Assembly (NCBI RefSeq): GCF_000711735.1 | Contig: NZ_JONL01000010.1 | Location: 62,001 to 126,000 of the forward strand | From: Maridesulfovibrio frigidus DSM 17176 | GTDB taxonomy: Bacteria > Desulfobacterota > Desulfovibrionia > Desulfovibrionales > Desulfovibrionaceae | Length of the DNA: 64,000 nucleotides | Direction of reading: 5' to 3' | In this document: positions 35,416-44,603 of the stretch, piece by piece | Position numbering within the stretch: the stretch's first letter is position 1 | Layout of the letters: each line of letters opens with the position of its first letter | Notes under the pieces: generated by a model | The model's database searches: none | Told to the model about the DNA's origin: nothing | What the model saw: the letters and a program-made list of their open reading frames with translations, nothing else | Translations under genes and position numbers: made by a program

Positions 35416-38348
35416 GTATACGTATTCAAGAACAAATACTTTTCGATTTGGCCATGGCGTTTGGCAATAGTCTTGATTTAAAAGATGTCCTCACAGAAGG
35501 TTTGCCGATCTATTTGCGCCGCCTCGGTTGTATGGCTGGAGCCGTACTTATGACGTCTACTGATGACGGTTTTCTTGGTTGTAAAATCGTTTCATCCTAT
35601 CCAGTACTTGGTAAGACTCCCGAAGCAATTACATCTCTTATAGATATGGTTAAAAGTAATTCCGACTGTAAAGCTACAGATGAGTTTTGCTCAAAGCTCC
35701 CCATGCATAAAATCATAGCTGGGCGTAATGCATATCTTATGGAATTACCGGGTTTCGGTTTTTTAGTTCTCCTTAAGAGCGGTCACCCCCTTGGTAAGTC
35801 GCTCATAACTTCACTTCTGCCTATTAATACAAAAATAGCTAACGCGTGTATCTCCTGCGTCAGCTATCAACGTTATGCTGAACTGAACTCAGAATTACAT
35901 AAAGAAGTTGCCGAACGTAAGATTGCAGTTCGCGAACTTATGGATAGCGAACGTCGTCATCGTGTTATTTTTGAATATTCCCCGCTTGGTATGATCCATT
36001 TTGATTCCGATGGCCTTATCAAAGATTGTAATGAGCCCTTTGCTCGATTAATGGGATCTACAAGACAAGATTTGCTTGGATTTGATTCAGTTCAAAATAC
36101 CTCTCCAAAAATGAGCGCAGCTATTAAGATAGCTATTTCTGGCACACCTTCACTGTATGAGGATTACTATACTTCTGTGGTTGGCGGAAATGTTGTTTAT
36201 CTGCGAGCTGTTTTTAATCCTGTTACACCCGGTAAAGCAAAGTCAGAAGTTATTGCTACTATTGAAGATTTTGCTAAACGCAAAGAGGCCGAAGAGTCCC
36301 TTCGCCAAAGTGAGTCCAGGCTTAGTAAAATACTTTCTTCAATTCAGGCTGGAGTACTTTTAATTGATCCTGCAACTCGTACCATAGTGGATTCTAATAC
36401 CGAAGCGTGCAGATTAATAGGTCTTGAAAAAGAACAGATTGTAGGCCGCGTGTGTCACGATTTTATTTGTGCTGCTGAAAAGGGTAAATGTCCTGTTTTG
36501 GATTTGAAACAGGATGTCGATAAATCTGAGAGAATTCTTCTTACAGCAAGCGGAGCAAAGCTGACCGTTCAAAAAACGGTAAGCACAATTATTATTGATG
36601 GAAAAGAGCAACTTCTCGAGTGTTTTGTTGATATAACACAGCGCAAGGAAGCAGAAGAGCAGCTTATAAAAGCGAAAGATGCTATCGAGAATTATGCTAA
36701 AATACTTGAAGATACGAATGATCAGTTAACTAAAACAACTGCATCGAGGGATGACTTAGAACAAGAGGTTGCCGATCGCAAGCGGGCTGAAAGCCGTTTA
36801 AGAGAAAGCAGGCAACTTTATCAAGAACTTGTGGAAAATGCCGCCAGCATTATTTTAAGAATTGATAAAAATGGTCGCATAACCTTCTTTAATGAGTATG
36901 CAGAGCGTTTATTTGGATTTTCAAGAGATGAAATTATCGGTAGAAAAACTGTTGGGACCATTATTCCTGAAGTAGACAGTTCTGGTCGTTTTCTTAACGG
37001 TTTTGTGGATAAAATGTTCCATAATCCTGAAGGTTTTGTTAATCATGAAAATGAAAATATGCTTAAAGATGGAAGCCGTATATGGGTAGCATGGTCGAAT
37101 AAGGCCTTATACAACTCTGATAATGAATTTACTGAAATGCTTTGTGTTGGATCGGATATTACTGAGCGGAGAAACTCAGAAAGAGCATTAAGATTCGCAA
37201 AATTGCAAGCAGAGGCAGCGAATAGAGCTAAATCTGAATTTTTAGCGAATATGAGTCATGAAATTCGTACTCCAATGAATGCTATTCTCGGAGTTGCAGA
37301 TTTACTTGCTGATTCTGAATTAAATGAAGAACAACGTCATTATATACGTTTATTCGAGTCGGCAGGTGAAAGTTTAATGAATCTGATCAATGAGATTTTA
37401 GATTTATCGAAAATTGAAACTGGACATATGGAATTAGAGTCGGTGCCATTTAGTATACCAGTTCTGCTTGGTGATATAAGTGCTATTATGGAGATTTCAG
37501 CGGATTCTAAAGGGCTTGATTATTCAAGTATTATTTCTCCAGATGTACCCTCATTAGTTATGGGTGATCAGGTACGTATGAAACAGATATTGCTTAATTT
37601 GGTAGGCAATGCTGTTAAATTCACTGAACATGGAAGTGTCTCTGTTTCTGTTATAGCCCATAAAATTAATGATTCCAGCGTGTCTATTAAATTTAGTGTT
37701 TCTGATACTGGTATTGGCGTTTCAAAGAATCAATTAAGTACTATTTTTGAAAGCTTTGCGCAGGCTGATTCCTCTACAACCAGAAAATATGGTGGAACAG
37801 GCCTTGGTCTTGCTATTGCCAAAAAGTTTGCAGATTTGATGAAAGGTGAAATTCTAGTTGAGTCAGAAGAAGGCGTTGGTACGACATTCCATTTTTCAGC
37901 TCCATTTGATGTTTGCACTGAAAATTGCATTACGAACAAATTGAATAGTGAAAATGATAAGAATAATTATTCACATATAGAAAAGAAGAAAATTCTTGTT
38001 GTCGAAGACTCTGAGAGTAATAGAATGCTTATTGCTTTTTATATTGGGGAATCCCAGCATGAAATGGTTTTAACTGAAAATGGACTTGAAGGGTTAGAGG
38101 CCTTTAAAGAAGGTGATTTTGATGTAGTCTTCATGGATATTCAAATGCCTGTCATGGATGGGCTTGCTGCAACAAAAGCAATTCGGGAATATGAAAAAGA
38201 GCATTCACTTGAGCCTATACCGATAGTAGCTCTTACTGCTAATGCATTTAATGAAGACAGAAAGCTGTGTTTTGAAGCTGGATGCACCAGGTTCCTTGCT
38301 AAACCAATTAAAAAGAGCGAACTTTTTATGGAAATAAGTATGCTCTGA
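35412..38348 (+). CDS. Hybrid sensor histidine kinase with three PAS domains and a receiver
   Basis: A 978-residue protein without clear membrane segments. In order: a GAF-like N-terminal region (~1-160), coiled coil, PAS 1 (~183-290), PAS 2 (~300-415, with cysteines in 'VCHDFICAAEKGKCPVL'), coiled coil, PAS 3 (~465-590), HisKA with His616 ('NMSHEIRTPMNA'), HATPase ('NLVGNAVKFTEHG', 'DTGIGVS', 'GGTGLGLAIAKKF') and a receiver (~858-978) with Asp909 in 'VVFMDIQMPVMDG'. Start overlaps the FIST gene by 4 bp, so the FIST protein is the likely input. Output must go through the receiver to an HPt protein; the lone HPt at 3400-3741 is one possible partner. The IS element starts 117 bp after the stop. 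Confidence 0.95.
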   Translation: MSIRIQEQILFDLAMAFGNSLDLKDVLTEGLPIYLRRLGCMAGAVLMTSTDDGFLGCKIVSSYPVLGKTPEAITSLIDMVKSNSDCKATDEFCSKLPMHKIIAGRNAYLMELPGFGFLVLLKSGHPLGKSLITSLLPINTKIANACISCVSYQRYAELNSELHKEVAERKIAVRELMDSERRHRVIFEYSPLGMIHFDSDGLIKDCNEPFARLMGSTRQDLLGFDSVQNTSPKMSAAIKIAISGTPSLYEDYYTSVVGGNVVYLRAVFNPVTPGKAKSEVIATIEDFAKRKEAEESLRQSESRLSKILSSIQAGVLLIDPATRTIVDSNTEACRLIGLEKEQIVGRVCHDFICAAEKGKCPVLDLKQDVDKSERILLTASGAKLTVQKTVSTIIIDGKEQLLECFVDITQRKEAEEQLIKAKDAIENYAKILEDTNDQLTKTTASRDDLEQEVADRKRAESRLRESRQLYQELVENAASIILRIDKNGRITFFNEYAERLFGFSRDEIIGRKTVGTIIPEVDSSGRFLNGFVDKMFHNPEGFVNHENENMLKDGSRIWVAWSNKALYNSDNEFTEMLCVGSDITERRNSERALRFAKLQAEAANRAKSEFLANMSHEIRTPMNAILGVADLLADSELNEEQRHYIRLFESAGESLMNLINEILDLSKIETGHMELESVPFSIPVLLGDISAIMEISADSKGLDYSSIISPDVPSLVMGDQVRMKQILLNLVGNAVKFTEHGSVSVSVIAHKINDSSVSIKFSVSDTGIGVSKNQLSTIFESFAQADSSTTRKYGGTGLGLAIAKKFADLMKGEILVESEEGVGTTFHFSAPFDVCTENCITNKLNSENDKNNYSHIEKKKILVVEDSESNRMLIAFYIGESQHEMVLTENGLEGLEAFKEGDFDVVFMDIQMPVMDGLAATKAIREYEKEHSLEPIPIVALTANAFNEDRKLCFEAGCTRFLAKPIKKSELFMEISML

Positions 38349-38465
38349 TTAGTCTATTTTTTTTCTAAAATTCAGGTTTGAAAGAACCACTTCTAGCCGT
38401 TTCATTTGTTGAAAAAAACGCTGCGGTGTGTTTTTATATCTATATGAAAACATTATTTGTGGTCA

Positions 38466-38500
38466 TGATTCTGATACAGAGTTGTGGACACGCAGTTAAG
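38466..38500 (+). repeat. Left inverted repeat of the IS3-family element
   Basis: Begins TGATTCTG and ends AGTTAAG; 24-25 of 35 positions match the complement of the right end, including a full TGGACA block. Confidence 0.8.
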
Positions 38501-38530
38501 TCGCTATCCTGACTTTCACAGGAAAAGCAA

Positions 38531-39563
38531 ATGACTAATTCCAAACGTCGAACTTATGATCTAGAGTTCAAACGCAATGCAGTTCTTTTAAGCGAAGATC
38601 CTTCTCGTACACATTCTGAAGTGGCAGAAAGCCTCGGAATTTCTTACGCCATACTTTATCGCTGGCGACGCGAGTACTCTCGTAGCGCAGGAGCAGCCTT
38701 TTCCGGGCATGGGAAGGACGTTTTAGAAGAAGATGTGCCGGACCCTAGAAGTTTCTTGGAGCAGTTTTTATAGTTGGTTATCAAGACCTGAATCAAAGAG
38801 ATTTATTGAAAATAAGATGTTGAAGAGTCATATTCGTGAGCTTTATTTTGAGCATGGTCAAATGGCAGGAAGCCTTATGATCATTGCAGATTAACAAGCA
38901 GAGGAACGGTTTAGAAAAGTCAGCCGAGCACGAATTGCAAGAAAAATAAAGGCCATGGGATTTCAGTGTAAAACGGTACGAAAATTTGTGGTTACCACTG
39001 ATTCCTTTCACAAGGAAACAGCCGCGCCCAACCTGTTGAACCGCCCCTTTTCTGTATCTAGACCGAACGCAGTTTTGGCAACGGATATTACGTGCATAAA
39101 AGTAGGCAGAAAATGGTTTTATCTTACAGTTTTTATAGGCTTGTTTTCACGGATTGTTGTTAGATGGGATTTAAGTGATTCTCTGGAAAGAAGTTCAGTT
39201 ATTCGCGCCTTCAATAAGGCTTTTCTCCGGCGCAGGCCTGCTAAAGGACTAATGGTTCACAGTGACCAAGGCGTGCAATCTGTTCGTCGGGAATTCAGAG
39301 AACAGCTCGCAAAACATGGCTGCATCCAAAGTATGAGTCGAAGGGGCAACTGCTGGGATAATGCGGTTGTCGAGTCCTTTTTTCTCACTTTGAAAACACA
39401 AATGGTCTATCTCAGAATATTTTCAGATAAACATGAAGCAGAAATAGCTCTGTTTCAATATATTAAGGCCTACTATAATCACAGAAGGCGTCATTCTAGC
39501 AATGGCTTGAAGTCCCCTGCTGAATTTGAAATCAACTGTCAGGAAAATATTTTTGTGGCTTAA
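38531..39563 (+). pseudogene. Broken IS3-family transposase (orfA/orfB)
   Basis: OrfA starts at 38531 and shows the helix-turn-helix ('RRTYDLEFKRNAVLL', 'AESLGISYAILYRWRREY'). After residue ~73 it jumps into the orfB region at the 'SSFYSWLSRPESKR' segment in another frame, so the end of orfA and start of orfB have been deleted. OrfB then reads on to a TAA at about 38892 inside 'SLMIIAD*QAEERF', and continues intact from 38955. The catalytic core is preserved: 'VLATDITCIKV', 'MVHSDQGVQS' and 'NAVVESFFLTLKTQ' give the DDE triad. The stop codon at 39561 overlaps the right inverted repeat. The enzyme cannot be functional as it stands. Confidence 0.9.
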
Positions 39564-39593
39564 CTAACTGTCCAGAAAAGTGTGGCAGGATCA
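39559..39593 (+). repeat. Right inverted repeat of the IS3-family element
   Basis: Complementary to the left end, terminating GGATCA. It overlaps the end of the orfB frame by five bases, as is common in IS3 elements. Confidence 0.82.
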
Positions 39594-39773
39594 GGTGTTA
39601 CTGAGGCAGAAAATTCGACTAAGGAACTGTTCGGAGATGAACGGGTTATGAATGTTTTACTTACATCAAATAATATATTAATGGGTGATAAGCTTGCGGA
39701 AGCGGTAAGAATATGGCGCAATGGCGCTGAACAAAATGATGATACTACTATCGTTGAAATCCTTAGATCCTAA
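39594..39773 (+). pseudogene. C-terminal remnant of a SpoIIE/PP2C-type phosphatase
   Basis: About 59 codons directly after the IS read 'GVTEAENSTKELFGDERVMN' and '-RNGAEQNDDTTIVEILRS'. These match the end of SpoIIE-type serine phosphatases ('DGVTEARN..GELFGEERL' and 'GGAEQ.DDITLLVLR'), including the acidic DD pair that binds metal. The N-terminal domain, probably a receiver or sensor with the first metal sites, is missing, and nothing like it precedes the IS. The gene was therefore cut by the insertion and the accompanying deletion. It ends 30 bp before the next kinase gene, so it once belonged to this signalling cluster. Confidence 0.82.
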
Positions 39774-39803
39774 GCCTTACTATTTAATATGCTGGAGTAG
39801 TTC

Positions 39804-41606
39804 ATGATTTTATCCAAAAACCGGAATAATAATATTTTCGGTTTTAAGACTATTTATATAATTTCTATTTTTCTATTTTGTTTGTTTTTGAATCCTTCCA
39901 ATAGTTCTGCGGTGAGTAATTCTTCCGAAAAGCTGATCGGTGTTTTAGCTAAAAGAGGAGCTATCCAGTGCCTTAATAACTGGCAGGCTACAGCCCAGTT
40001 TTTGACCCAGAAAGTTGACGGAGTGACTTTTAAAATAGTTCCATTAGCTTTTGATGAAATAGAACGCGCTGTTCAGAATCGTGAAATTGATTTTATTCTT
40101 GCAAATTCATCTATCTATATAAATCTTGAACATTATTACAATGTTACGAGAATTGCTACGATGAAGAATCTTATTGAGGGGAAAGGTTATACCCGGTTCG
40201 GTGGGGTTATATTCACGCGCTCTGATAGTAACATTAAATCTTTGGAAGAGCTGCCGGGTAAAAAATTTGCTGCTGTAGATGAGAAATCATTAGGTGGTTG
40301 GCGGGTTGGCTTATACGCGATGATTCCTTTTTTACCTAACAAGGAAAAAAGTTTTAAAGAGCTGCTTTTTACAGGAACACATGATTCTGTAGTTGTGGCT
40401 GTTCGTGATGGAGTTGTTGATGCGGGAACAGTTCGTACCGATACTCTCGAAAGAATGGAAAGAGAAGGTTCCATTGATATTAAAGATTTTAAAGAGCTTA
40501 AATCATTAGATTGCCCTTGTTATGGCTCTGCTTTCCCATTCATGTTAAGTACACACCTTTATCCTGAGTGGCCTATCGCGAAGCTTGAGCACGTATCAGA
40601 TCAACTTGCGCGCAGGGTTGCAAGTGCTCTTTTTGCCATGCCTGCTGATAGTATTGCAGCTGCGGATTCTTTAGTAACAGGTTGGACTATTCCTTCGAAC
40701 TACCAGCCTGTTCATAATCTGCTAAAGTCTCTTAAAGTAGATCCTTATAAAGATTTTGGTAAGGTGACATTGTGGGAGGCGGTTAAGCAACACCGTGGAA
40801 CTCTCGCTGTCGCATGTGTGTTGTTAGCTGTATCGCTACTCTTTGCTGTTACTTTCTTTTCCCTGAATAGGCGCCTAGAATCCAGCAAAGATATCGCTGA
40901 AAAAGAGCTATCAATGCGTATAAGCGAAGAGACTAGGCGGAAGGATGTCGAGAATATGGTAAGGCATGAGCTACGCTCACCTGCGGCTTCTATTTCCTCT
41001 GGTATGACTTATTTACAAATGGACGAAGATTTATCTGCCGATCAGTTACTGCTCGTTGATGAAATCAAGAAAATGGCTGATCGGATGCTTCATATAACGA
41101 CGCTCAATCAGGAAATATCAAAGATGGAGTCGGGGAGATTCAAACTCAAAGATGGGTTAATTAATATCTATGATATAGTGGAAAAAGAATTAAGTCTTAT
41201 TCGTAATTATGGAGAGTCTAGGGGAATCACTCTTCGGACAAAAGGTTTCAATGAATTAAGTAAAAGGCCAATTAAAGGTGATGAAAGCCTGATCGGAATA
41301 ATGATCCGCAATTTGATTAGTAATGCTGTTGAAGCTTCACCAAATGAAAAGGATATACTTATAACTTTTGACAGCACTGACTCGATTATATTGTCTGTAC
41401 ATAATTTGGGGTCAGTTCCTGTTGGAATTCGTGAAGTTTTTTTCGGTAAGTATGTAACCAAAGGTAAATCATCCGGAACAGGATTGGGAACTTATTTAAT
41501 TAAATTAATAGCAGAAAATCACCGCGGCTCTGTGTTTCTCGATGCTTCTATAGAAGGTGAAACGACAGTGGGTGTTGTTCTTCCAATATTGACTTTTGAT
41601 GAGTAA
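39804..41606 (+). CDS. Sensor histidine kinase with PhnD-like periplasmic domain
   Basis: A 600-residue membrane kinase. After an N-terminal membrane segment (~15-35) comes a periplasmic PhnD/phosphonate-type binding domain (~42-320: 'IGVLAKRGAIQCLNNW', 'FILANSSIYINLEHYY', 'SLEELPGKKFAAVDEKSLGG', 'GVVDAGTVRTDTLERM'). A second segment (~332-355) leads to HisKA with His388 ('MVRHELRSPAAS') and a HATPase domain ('NLISNAVEASPNEKD', 'GKSSGTGLGTYLIK'). No receiver is attached and no response regulator is nearby. The layout is that of TtrS-like tetrathionate sensors; the ligand is unknown. CTGGAG precedes the ATG. It follows the phosphatase remnant after 30 bp. Confidence 0.92.
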   Translation: MILSKNRNNNIFGFKTIYIISIFLFCLFLNPSNSSAVSNSSEKLIGVLAKRGAIQCLNNWQATAQFLTQKVDGVTFKIVPLAFDEIERAVQNREIDFILANSSIYINLEHYYNVTRIATMKNLIEGKGYTRFGGVIFTRSDSNIKSLEELPGKKFAAVDEKSLGGWRVGLYAMIPFLPNKEKSFKELLFTGTHDSVVVAVRDGVVDAGTVRTDTLERMEREGSIDIKDFKELKSLDCPCYGSAFPFMLSTHLYPEWPIAKLEHVSDQLARRVASALFAMPADSIAAADSLVTGWTIPSNYQPVHNLLKSLKVDPYKDFGKVTLWEAVKQHRGTLAVACVLLAVSLLFAVTFFSLNRRLESSKDIAEKELSMRISEETRRKDVENMVRHELRSPAASISSGMTYLQMDEDLSADQLLLVDEIKKMADRMLHITTLNQEISKMESGRFKLKDGLINIYDIVEKELSLIRNYGESRGITLRTKGFNELSKRPIKGDESLIGIMIRNLISNAVEASPNEKDILITFDSTDSIILSVHNLGSVPVGIREVFFGKYVTKGKSSGTGLGTYLIKLIAENHRGSVFLDASIEGETTVGVVLPILTFDE

Positions 41607-41650
41607 TATTCTTCGGCTTAAATAGCCCTTTGAGCTATCTCGACTATGTA

Positions 41651-41688
41651 AAAAAGGCTTGTTTCAAATTTGAAACGAGCCTTTTTTT
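41651..41688. terminator. Bidirectional terminator between the kinase and the gtr operon
   Basis: A long near-perfect dyad (AAGGCTTGTTTCAAATTTGAAACGAGCCTT minus one G-T pair, given here in two halves: AAGGCTTGTTTC and GAAACGAGCCTT around AAATTT) with seven T residues on the plus side and A residues on the other. It separates convergent genes. Confidence 0.92.
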
Positions 41689-41708
41689 GCGTGGTTATTT
41701 TGATGACG

Positions 41709-42098
41709 CTACATATTTTTTTTGAAAGTAACAAAACGGTTAATAGTGTATTGCGCAGCAACAACAAAGCAGAGGGCAGCTAATTTTGCAAAGCTACTAT
41801 TTAAATTATAGTTTCCTACCAAGACCAGCATAATGAAATTAGATACAACTATTCCGCTTATACCAATCGCAAAAAAGATAGCGCAACGCTTTAGGAAATT
41901 GTCAGTAACTTTGAAATTGTATTTGTAGTTAAAGATAAAGTTATTCAAAATTCCAAGGAAAGAACCTACCGTGTTAGCAATTATGTATTGTCCGTCAAGG
42001 ATTGCGTTTAGAATATAAAAAGAACCGAAATCAACTACAGCACCCCATATGCCAATTAATATATATAAAATAAGGTGCCTATCGAGAATGTTTTGCAT
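41709..42098 (-). CDS. gtrA: GtrA-family membrane protein (putative glycosyl-lipid flippase)
   Basis: A 129-residue protein with four membrane segments. The GtrA pattern is clear: 'YILIGIWGAVVDFGSFYIL', 'VGSFLGILNNFIFNYKYNF', then two more segments and 'YTINRFVTFKK' at the end. GtrA proteins are proposed to flip the undecaprenyl-linked sugar made by GtrB across the inner membrane for O-antigen or wall modification. It is the last gene of a three-gene operon, 8 bp after the GtrII-like gene, with a weak ribosome binding site, which suggests translational coupling. Confidence 0.92.
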   Translation of the reverse strand: MQNILDRHLILYILIGIWGAVVDFGSFYILNAILDGQYIIANTVGSFLGILNNFIFNYKYNFKVTDNFLKRCAIFFAIGISGIVVSNFIMLVLVGNYNLNSSFAKLAALCFVVAAQYTINRFVTFKKNM

Positions 42099-42106
42099 GT
42101 TTTGTA

Positions 42107-43603
42107 CTACTTAAATGTCAGCAATAAATCTGAGTTATATTTGTAAAGTGTGTAGTAATGATTTTTAGCTATAATTGGCAAAGCTGGGATGTTTACTGTT
42201 GTTTCAAGCGGTTTATGGTCGATGTCTTGGTAATTATCAATATGTAAGCCGCAGCCGTAGTAAGGTAGACGATACTTAAAGCCCCAAGGATTATTGGTAT
42301 CTAAAGAGTCCATTATAGGAAATATTTTTATCATACGATTGAAGTATCGTGAATGTGGAAGCTGTCCTGAGTAATAGAGCTTTGTATCTTTACCCGGGTT
42401 TGAGTTGTTGATATCCAGAACAATTGAAGTGATTAGCGGTTGATGAAAGTCTGATTCAATTTTAACCAGATTACCGGCTAGATAGCTGAATCCTAATGAT
42501 GTTAGCAGCACAGGGACTACCAGCAGGCATAATATCTTTTTATTATTAATGAACCAGCCCGGCACAAGCAAAAGGAAAGCTGTAACGCCGCTGAATGATG
42601 TCAAAACCTGTACGTTTAATCCTGAATATTTTTTTAGTACGGCCATGTGTATGAAGGAAAAAGTAAAGATTATTAGCGGTGCAATGATGATAAGCAGAAG
42701 ACCTATCTTCGCAGTAGAGTTGATCTTCGCCGCAAGGACATTCTTTTTATATAAGTGGACAACAAATACTATGCTTATGGTGAACAGCAATGCCAAAAGG
42801 ATTGTTTGCATTTGACTTAGTGAGATCAGTATTGATGTAGCCATTTGCAGGCAGTTATCAAAGAATTGCTGCAACCCTTGCCCTGACAAATCCAACGTTT
42901 TTGCATTAGCTGCGCGGCGGGCAATATTGGCAATAAAAAATAATTTTAAAAACAATTTGTACCCAACGAAAGCCAGCACAAGTTGCATCACGCGGTTTAA
43001 CAGGGTTTTAAAAATCCCGTTAAATTGATTTTTATACGCGCTATATACAAATTCAATTACGGCTAGGGACATAAAGAAGCCCAGAGAAGCCTGATAAGAG
43101 TTCATGCTTAGAAAAATACAGAGAATACAAGCCGCGTGATATTTAAGCCTTTTTTTGTTGGTTTCCGGTAAAATGAGAGCAAACGGTATAATGAGTAATA
43201 CCAGACTTAAAGCAAGTCCCAAGCTGTCCAGTTGGTATATGAAAAGACGCACTAGGAATGGATTAAAGATAAATCCGAAAGCAATAATCGCTGCGATGAA
43301 AGCATTATCCACATCTATGAATAATTTTTTAATCATAAATCCGCCCATAGTGAAGATGGGAATGGATAATAACAGGGGTAACGGAGCAGGATCGTAAATA
43401 CTTGTGGAGTGCACTAGAAAGCGCATTAGCAGGGAGGGAAGCAGCCGTCCGTCATCATCCCATGAATTACCTGTTAAGATTCTGCAAAAGTCATCATTAT
43501 ACGGAGTGTTTGCTATTAGCATAGGCAGGACATATAGAAATGCCATCCCTGCAAAGAGCATAATAAAGTTTTTATCTTCCGTATTTATCTTAAAACCTTG
43601 CAT
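42107..43603 (-). CDS. GtrII-like polytopic glycosyltransferase
   Basis: A 498-residue membrane protein with about ten hydrophobic segments. An early 'ANTPYNDDFCR' carries the acidic pair expected in the first periplasmic loop of GtrII/GT-C enzymes, and the last ~100 residues form a hydrophilic periplasmic tail. Proteins of this type transfer the sugar from the undecaprenyl carrier to O-antigen. It lies between gtrB and gtrA, with GGAGAGATC before the ATG. The sugar and the acceptor are not readable from sequence. No strong similarity to a named serotype enzyme can be claimed. Confidence 0.8.
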   Translation of the reverse strand: MQGFKINTEDKNFIMLFAGMAFLYVLPMLIANTPYNDDFCRILTGNSWDDDGRLLPSLLMRFLVHSTSIYDPAPLPLLLSIPIFTMGGFMIKKLFIDVDNAFIAAIIAFGFIFNPFLVRLFIYQLDSLGLALSLVLLIIPFALILPETNKKRLKYHAACILCIFLSMNSYQASLGFFMSLAVIEFVYSAYKNQFNGIFKTLLNRVMQLVLAFVGYKLFLKLFFIANIARRAANAKTLDLSGQGLQQFFDNCLQMATSILISLSQMQTILLALLFTISIVFVVHLYKKNVLAAKINSTAKIGLLLIIIAPLIIFTFSFIHMAVLKKYSGLNVQVLTSFSGVTAFLLLVPGWFINNKKILCLLVVPVLLTSLGFSYLAGNLVKIESDFHQPLITSIVLDINNSNPGKDTKLYYSGQLPHSRYFNRMIKIFPIMDSLDTNNPWGFKYRLPYYGCGLHIDNYQDIDHKPLETTVNIPALPIIAKNHYYTLYKYNSDLLLTFK

Positions 43604-43623
43604 GATCTCTCCAAATTTCTGTT

Positions 43624-44556
43624 TTATAAAATTGAGCGCACAATGAAAACAGGTCTATTCTTTGATTCCATATAGGTACGCCCCAGATATTCACCTAAAG
43701 TTCCTATACCGATAAGTTGCAATCCGCCTAAAAATGTTACTGCTACCATTATAGATGCGTAACCGGGCACATCAACACCCATGAAAAGTACCTGTATTAA
43801 AATTTTCATGGTCATAATAAAAGATATACCTGCCACTAGTGCTCCGATGTAAGTCCAGACGCGCAAGGGGGCGGTTCCGAAGCTAGTTAAACCTTCCAGA
43901 GCGAAATTCCATAATTTCCAGCCGTTAAACTTGGATTCTCCCACAGCTCTTTCAGGGCGCACATATTCAACTTGCGTGGTTTTAAAACCTACCCAGGCAA
44001 AAAGACCTTTCATAAACCGTTTGGATTCAGGGAGGTTGTTCAGCGCGTTCACAACAGTGCGGGTCATTAATCTGTAATCCCCGACATTGTCTGGTATCGA
44101 TGGTGTTGAGATTTTATTATTCAACTTGTAAAAACAATTCGCTGAAAAACGTTTTAGAAATGTGTCACTGTCTCTGTTGCTGCGATGAGCTAGGACAACA
44201 TCAAATCCTTCGTTCCATTTAGTGATCATTTCAGGAATGAGTTCCGGAGGGTCTTGCAAATCCACATCAATGGGAATGGTGATATCACCGTTTGCATATT
44301 GTAATCCCGCGGTGAGGGCTGCTTCTTTGCCGAAGTTACGGCTGAAGTCAATAATCATAATTTGTGGGTATGATTTTTTTAATGAAATGAGTTTTTCCAG
44401 AGTGTCATCTGTACTGCCATCATTAATAAAAATATATTCTGCCTGAATACCGGGTATGGTTTTTATAACTTTAGAAACACGTTTCATAAACATGTATAGA
44501 ACTTCTTCTTCATTATATACGGGTACAATGATGGATAGTACTTTGTTTTCAGGCAC
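43624..44556 (-). CDS. gtrB: GtrB-type bactoprenol glucosyltransferase
   Basis: A 310-residue DPM1-like family 2 glycosyltransferase. The GT-A domain has 'SIIVPVYNEEEVL', 'YIFINDGSTDDTLEKL', 'DFSRNFGKEAALTAGL' and the metal-binding 'IPIDVDLQDPPELIPEM'; 'VGDYRLMTR' and 'VGESKFNGWKLWNFALEGL' are GtrB hallmarks. Two membrane segments follow (~233-255, 268-290). It should load glucose onto undecaprenyl phosphate at the inner leaflet. A GTG three codons earlier touches the Shine-Dalgarno, so the GTG at 44556, 8 bases after AAGGAG, is preferred. First gene of the gtrB-gtrII-gtrA unit, with a good promoter upstream. Confidence 0.93.
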   Translation of the reverse strand: MPENKVLSIIVPVYNEEEVLYMFMKRVSKVIKTIPGIQAEYIFINDGSTDDTLEKLISLKKSYPQIMIIDFSRNFGKEAALTAGLQYANGDITIPIDVDLQDPPELIPEMITKWNEGFDVVLAHRSNRDSDTFLKRFSANCFYKLNNKISTPSIPDNVGDYRLMTRTVVNALNNLPESKRFMKGLFAWVGFKTTQVEYVRPERAVGESKFNGWKLWNFALEGLTSFGTAPLRVWTYIGALVAGISFIMTMKILIQVLFMGVDVPGYASIMVAVTFLGGLQLIGIGTLGEYLGRTYMESKNRPVFIVRSIL

Positions 44557-44603
44557 TTGCCACACTCCTTAACTGATTATATTGCAGTTTAATTCTGCTC
44601 GGA

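Larger units (their letters stand above)
38466..39593 (+). mobile_element. Degenerate IS3-family insertion sequence
   Basis: An 1128-bp element bounded by 35-bp imperfect inverted repeats (38466-38500 and 39559-39593), with TGA/TCA termini. It holds an orfA/orfB-type transposase with an internal deletion, a frame change and a nonsense codon. The flanks, TCA on the left and GGT on the right, do not form a direct repeat, so sequence next to the element was probably lost after insertion. The right end lies inside the remains of a phosphatase gene. Confidence 0.88.
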
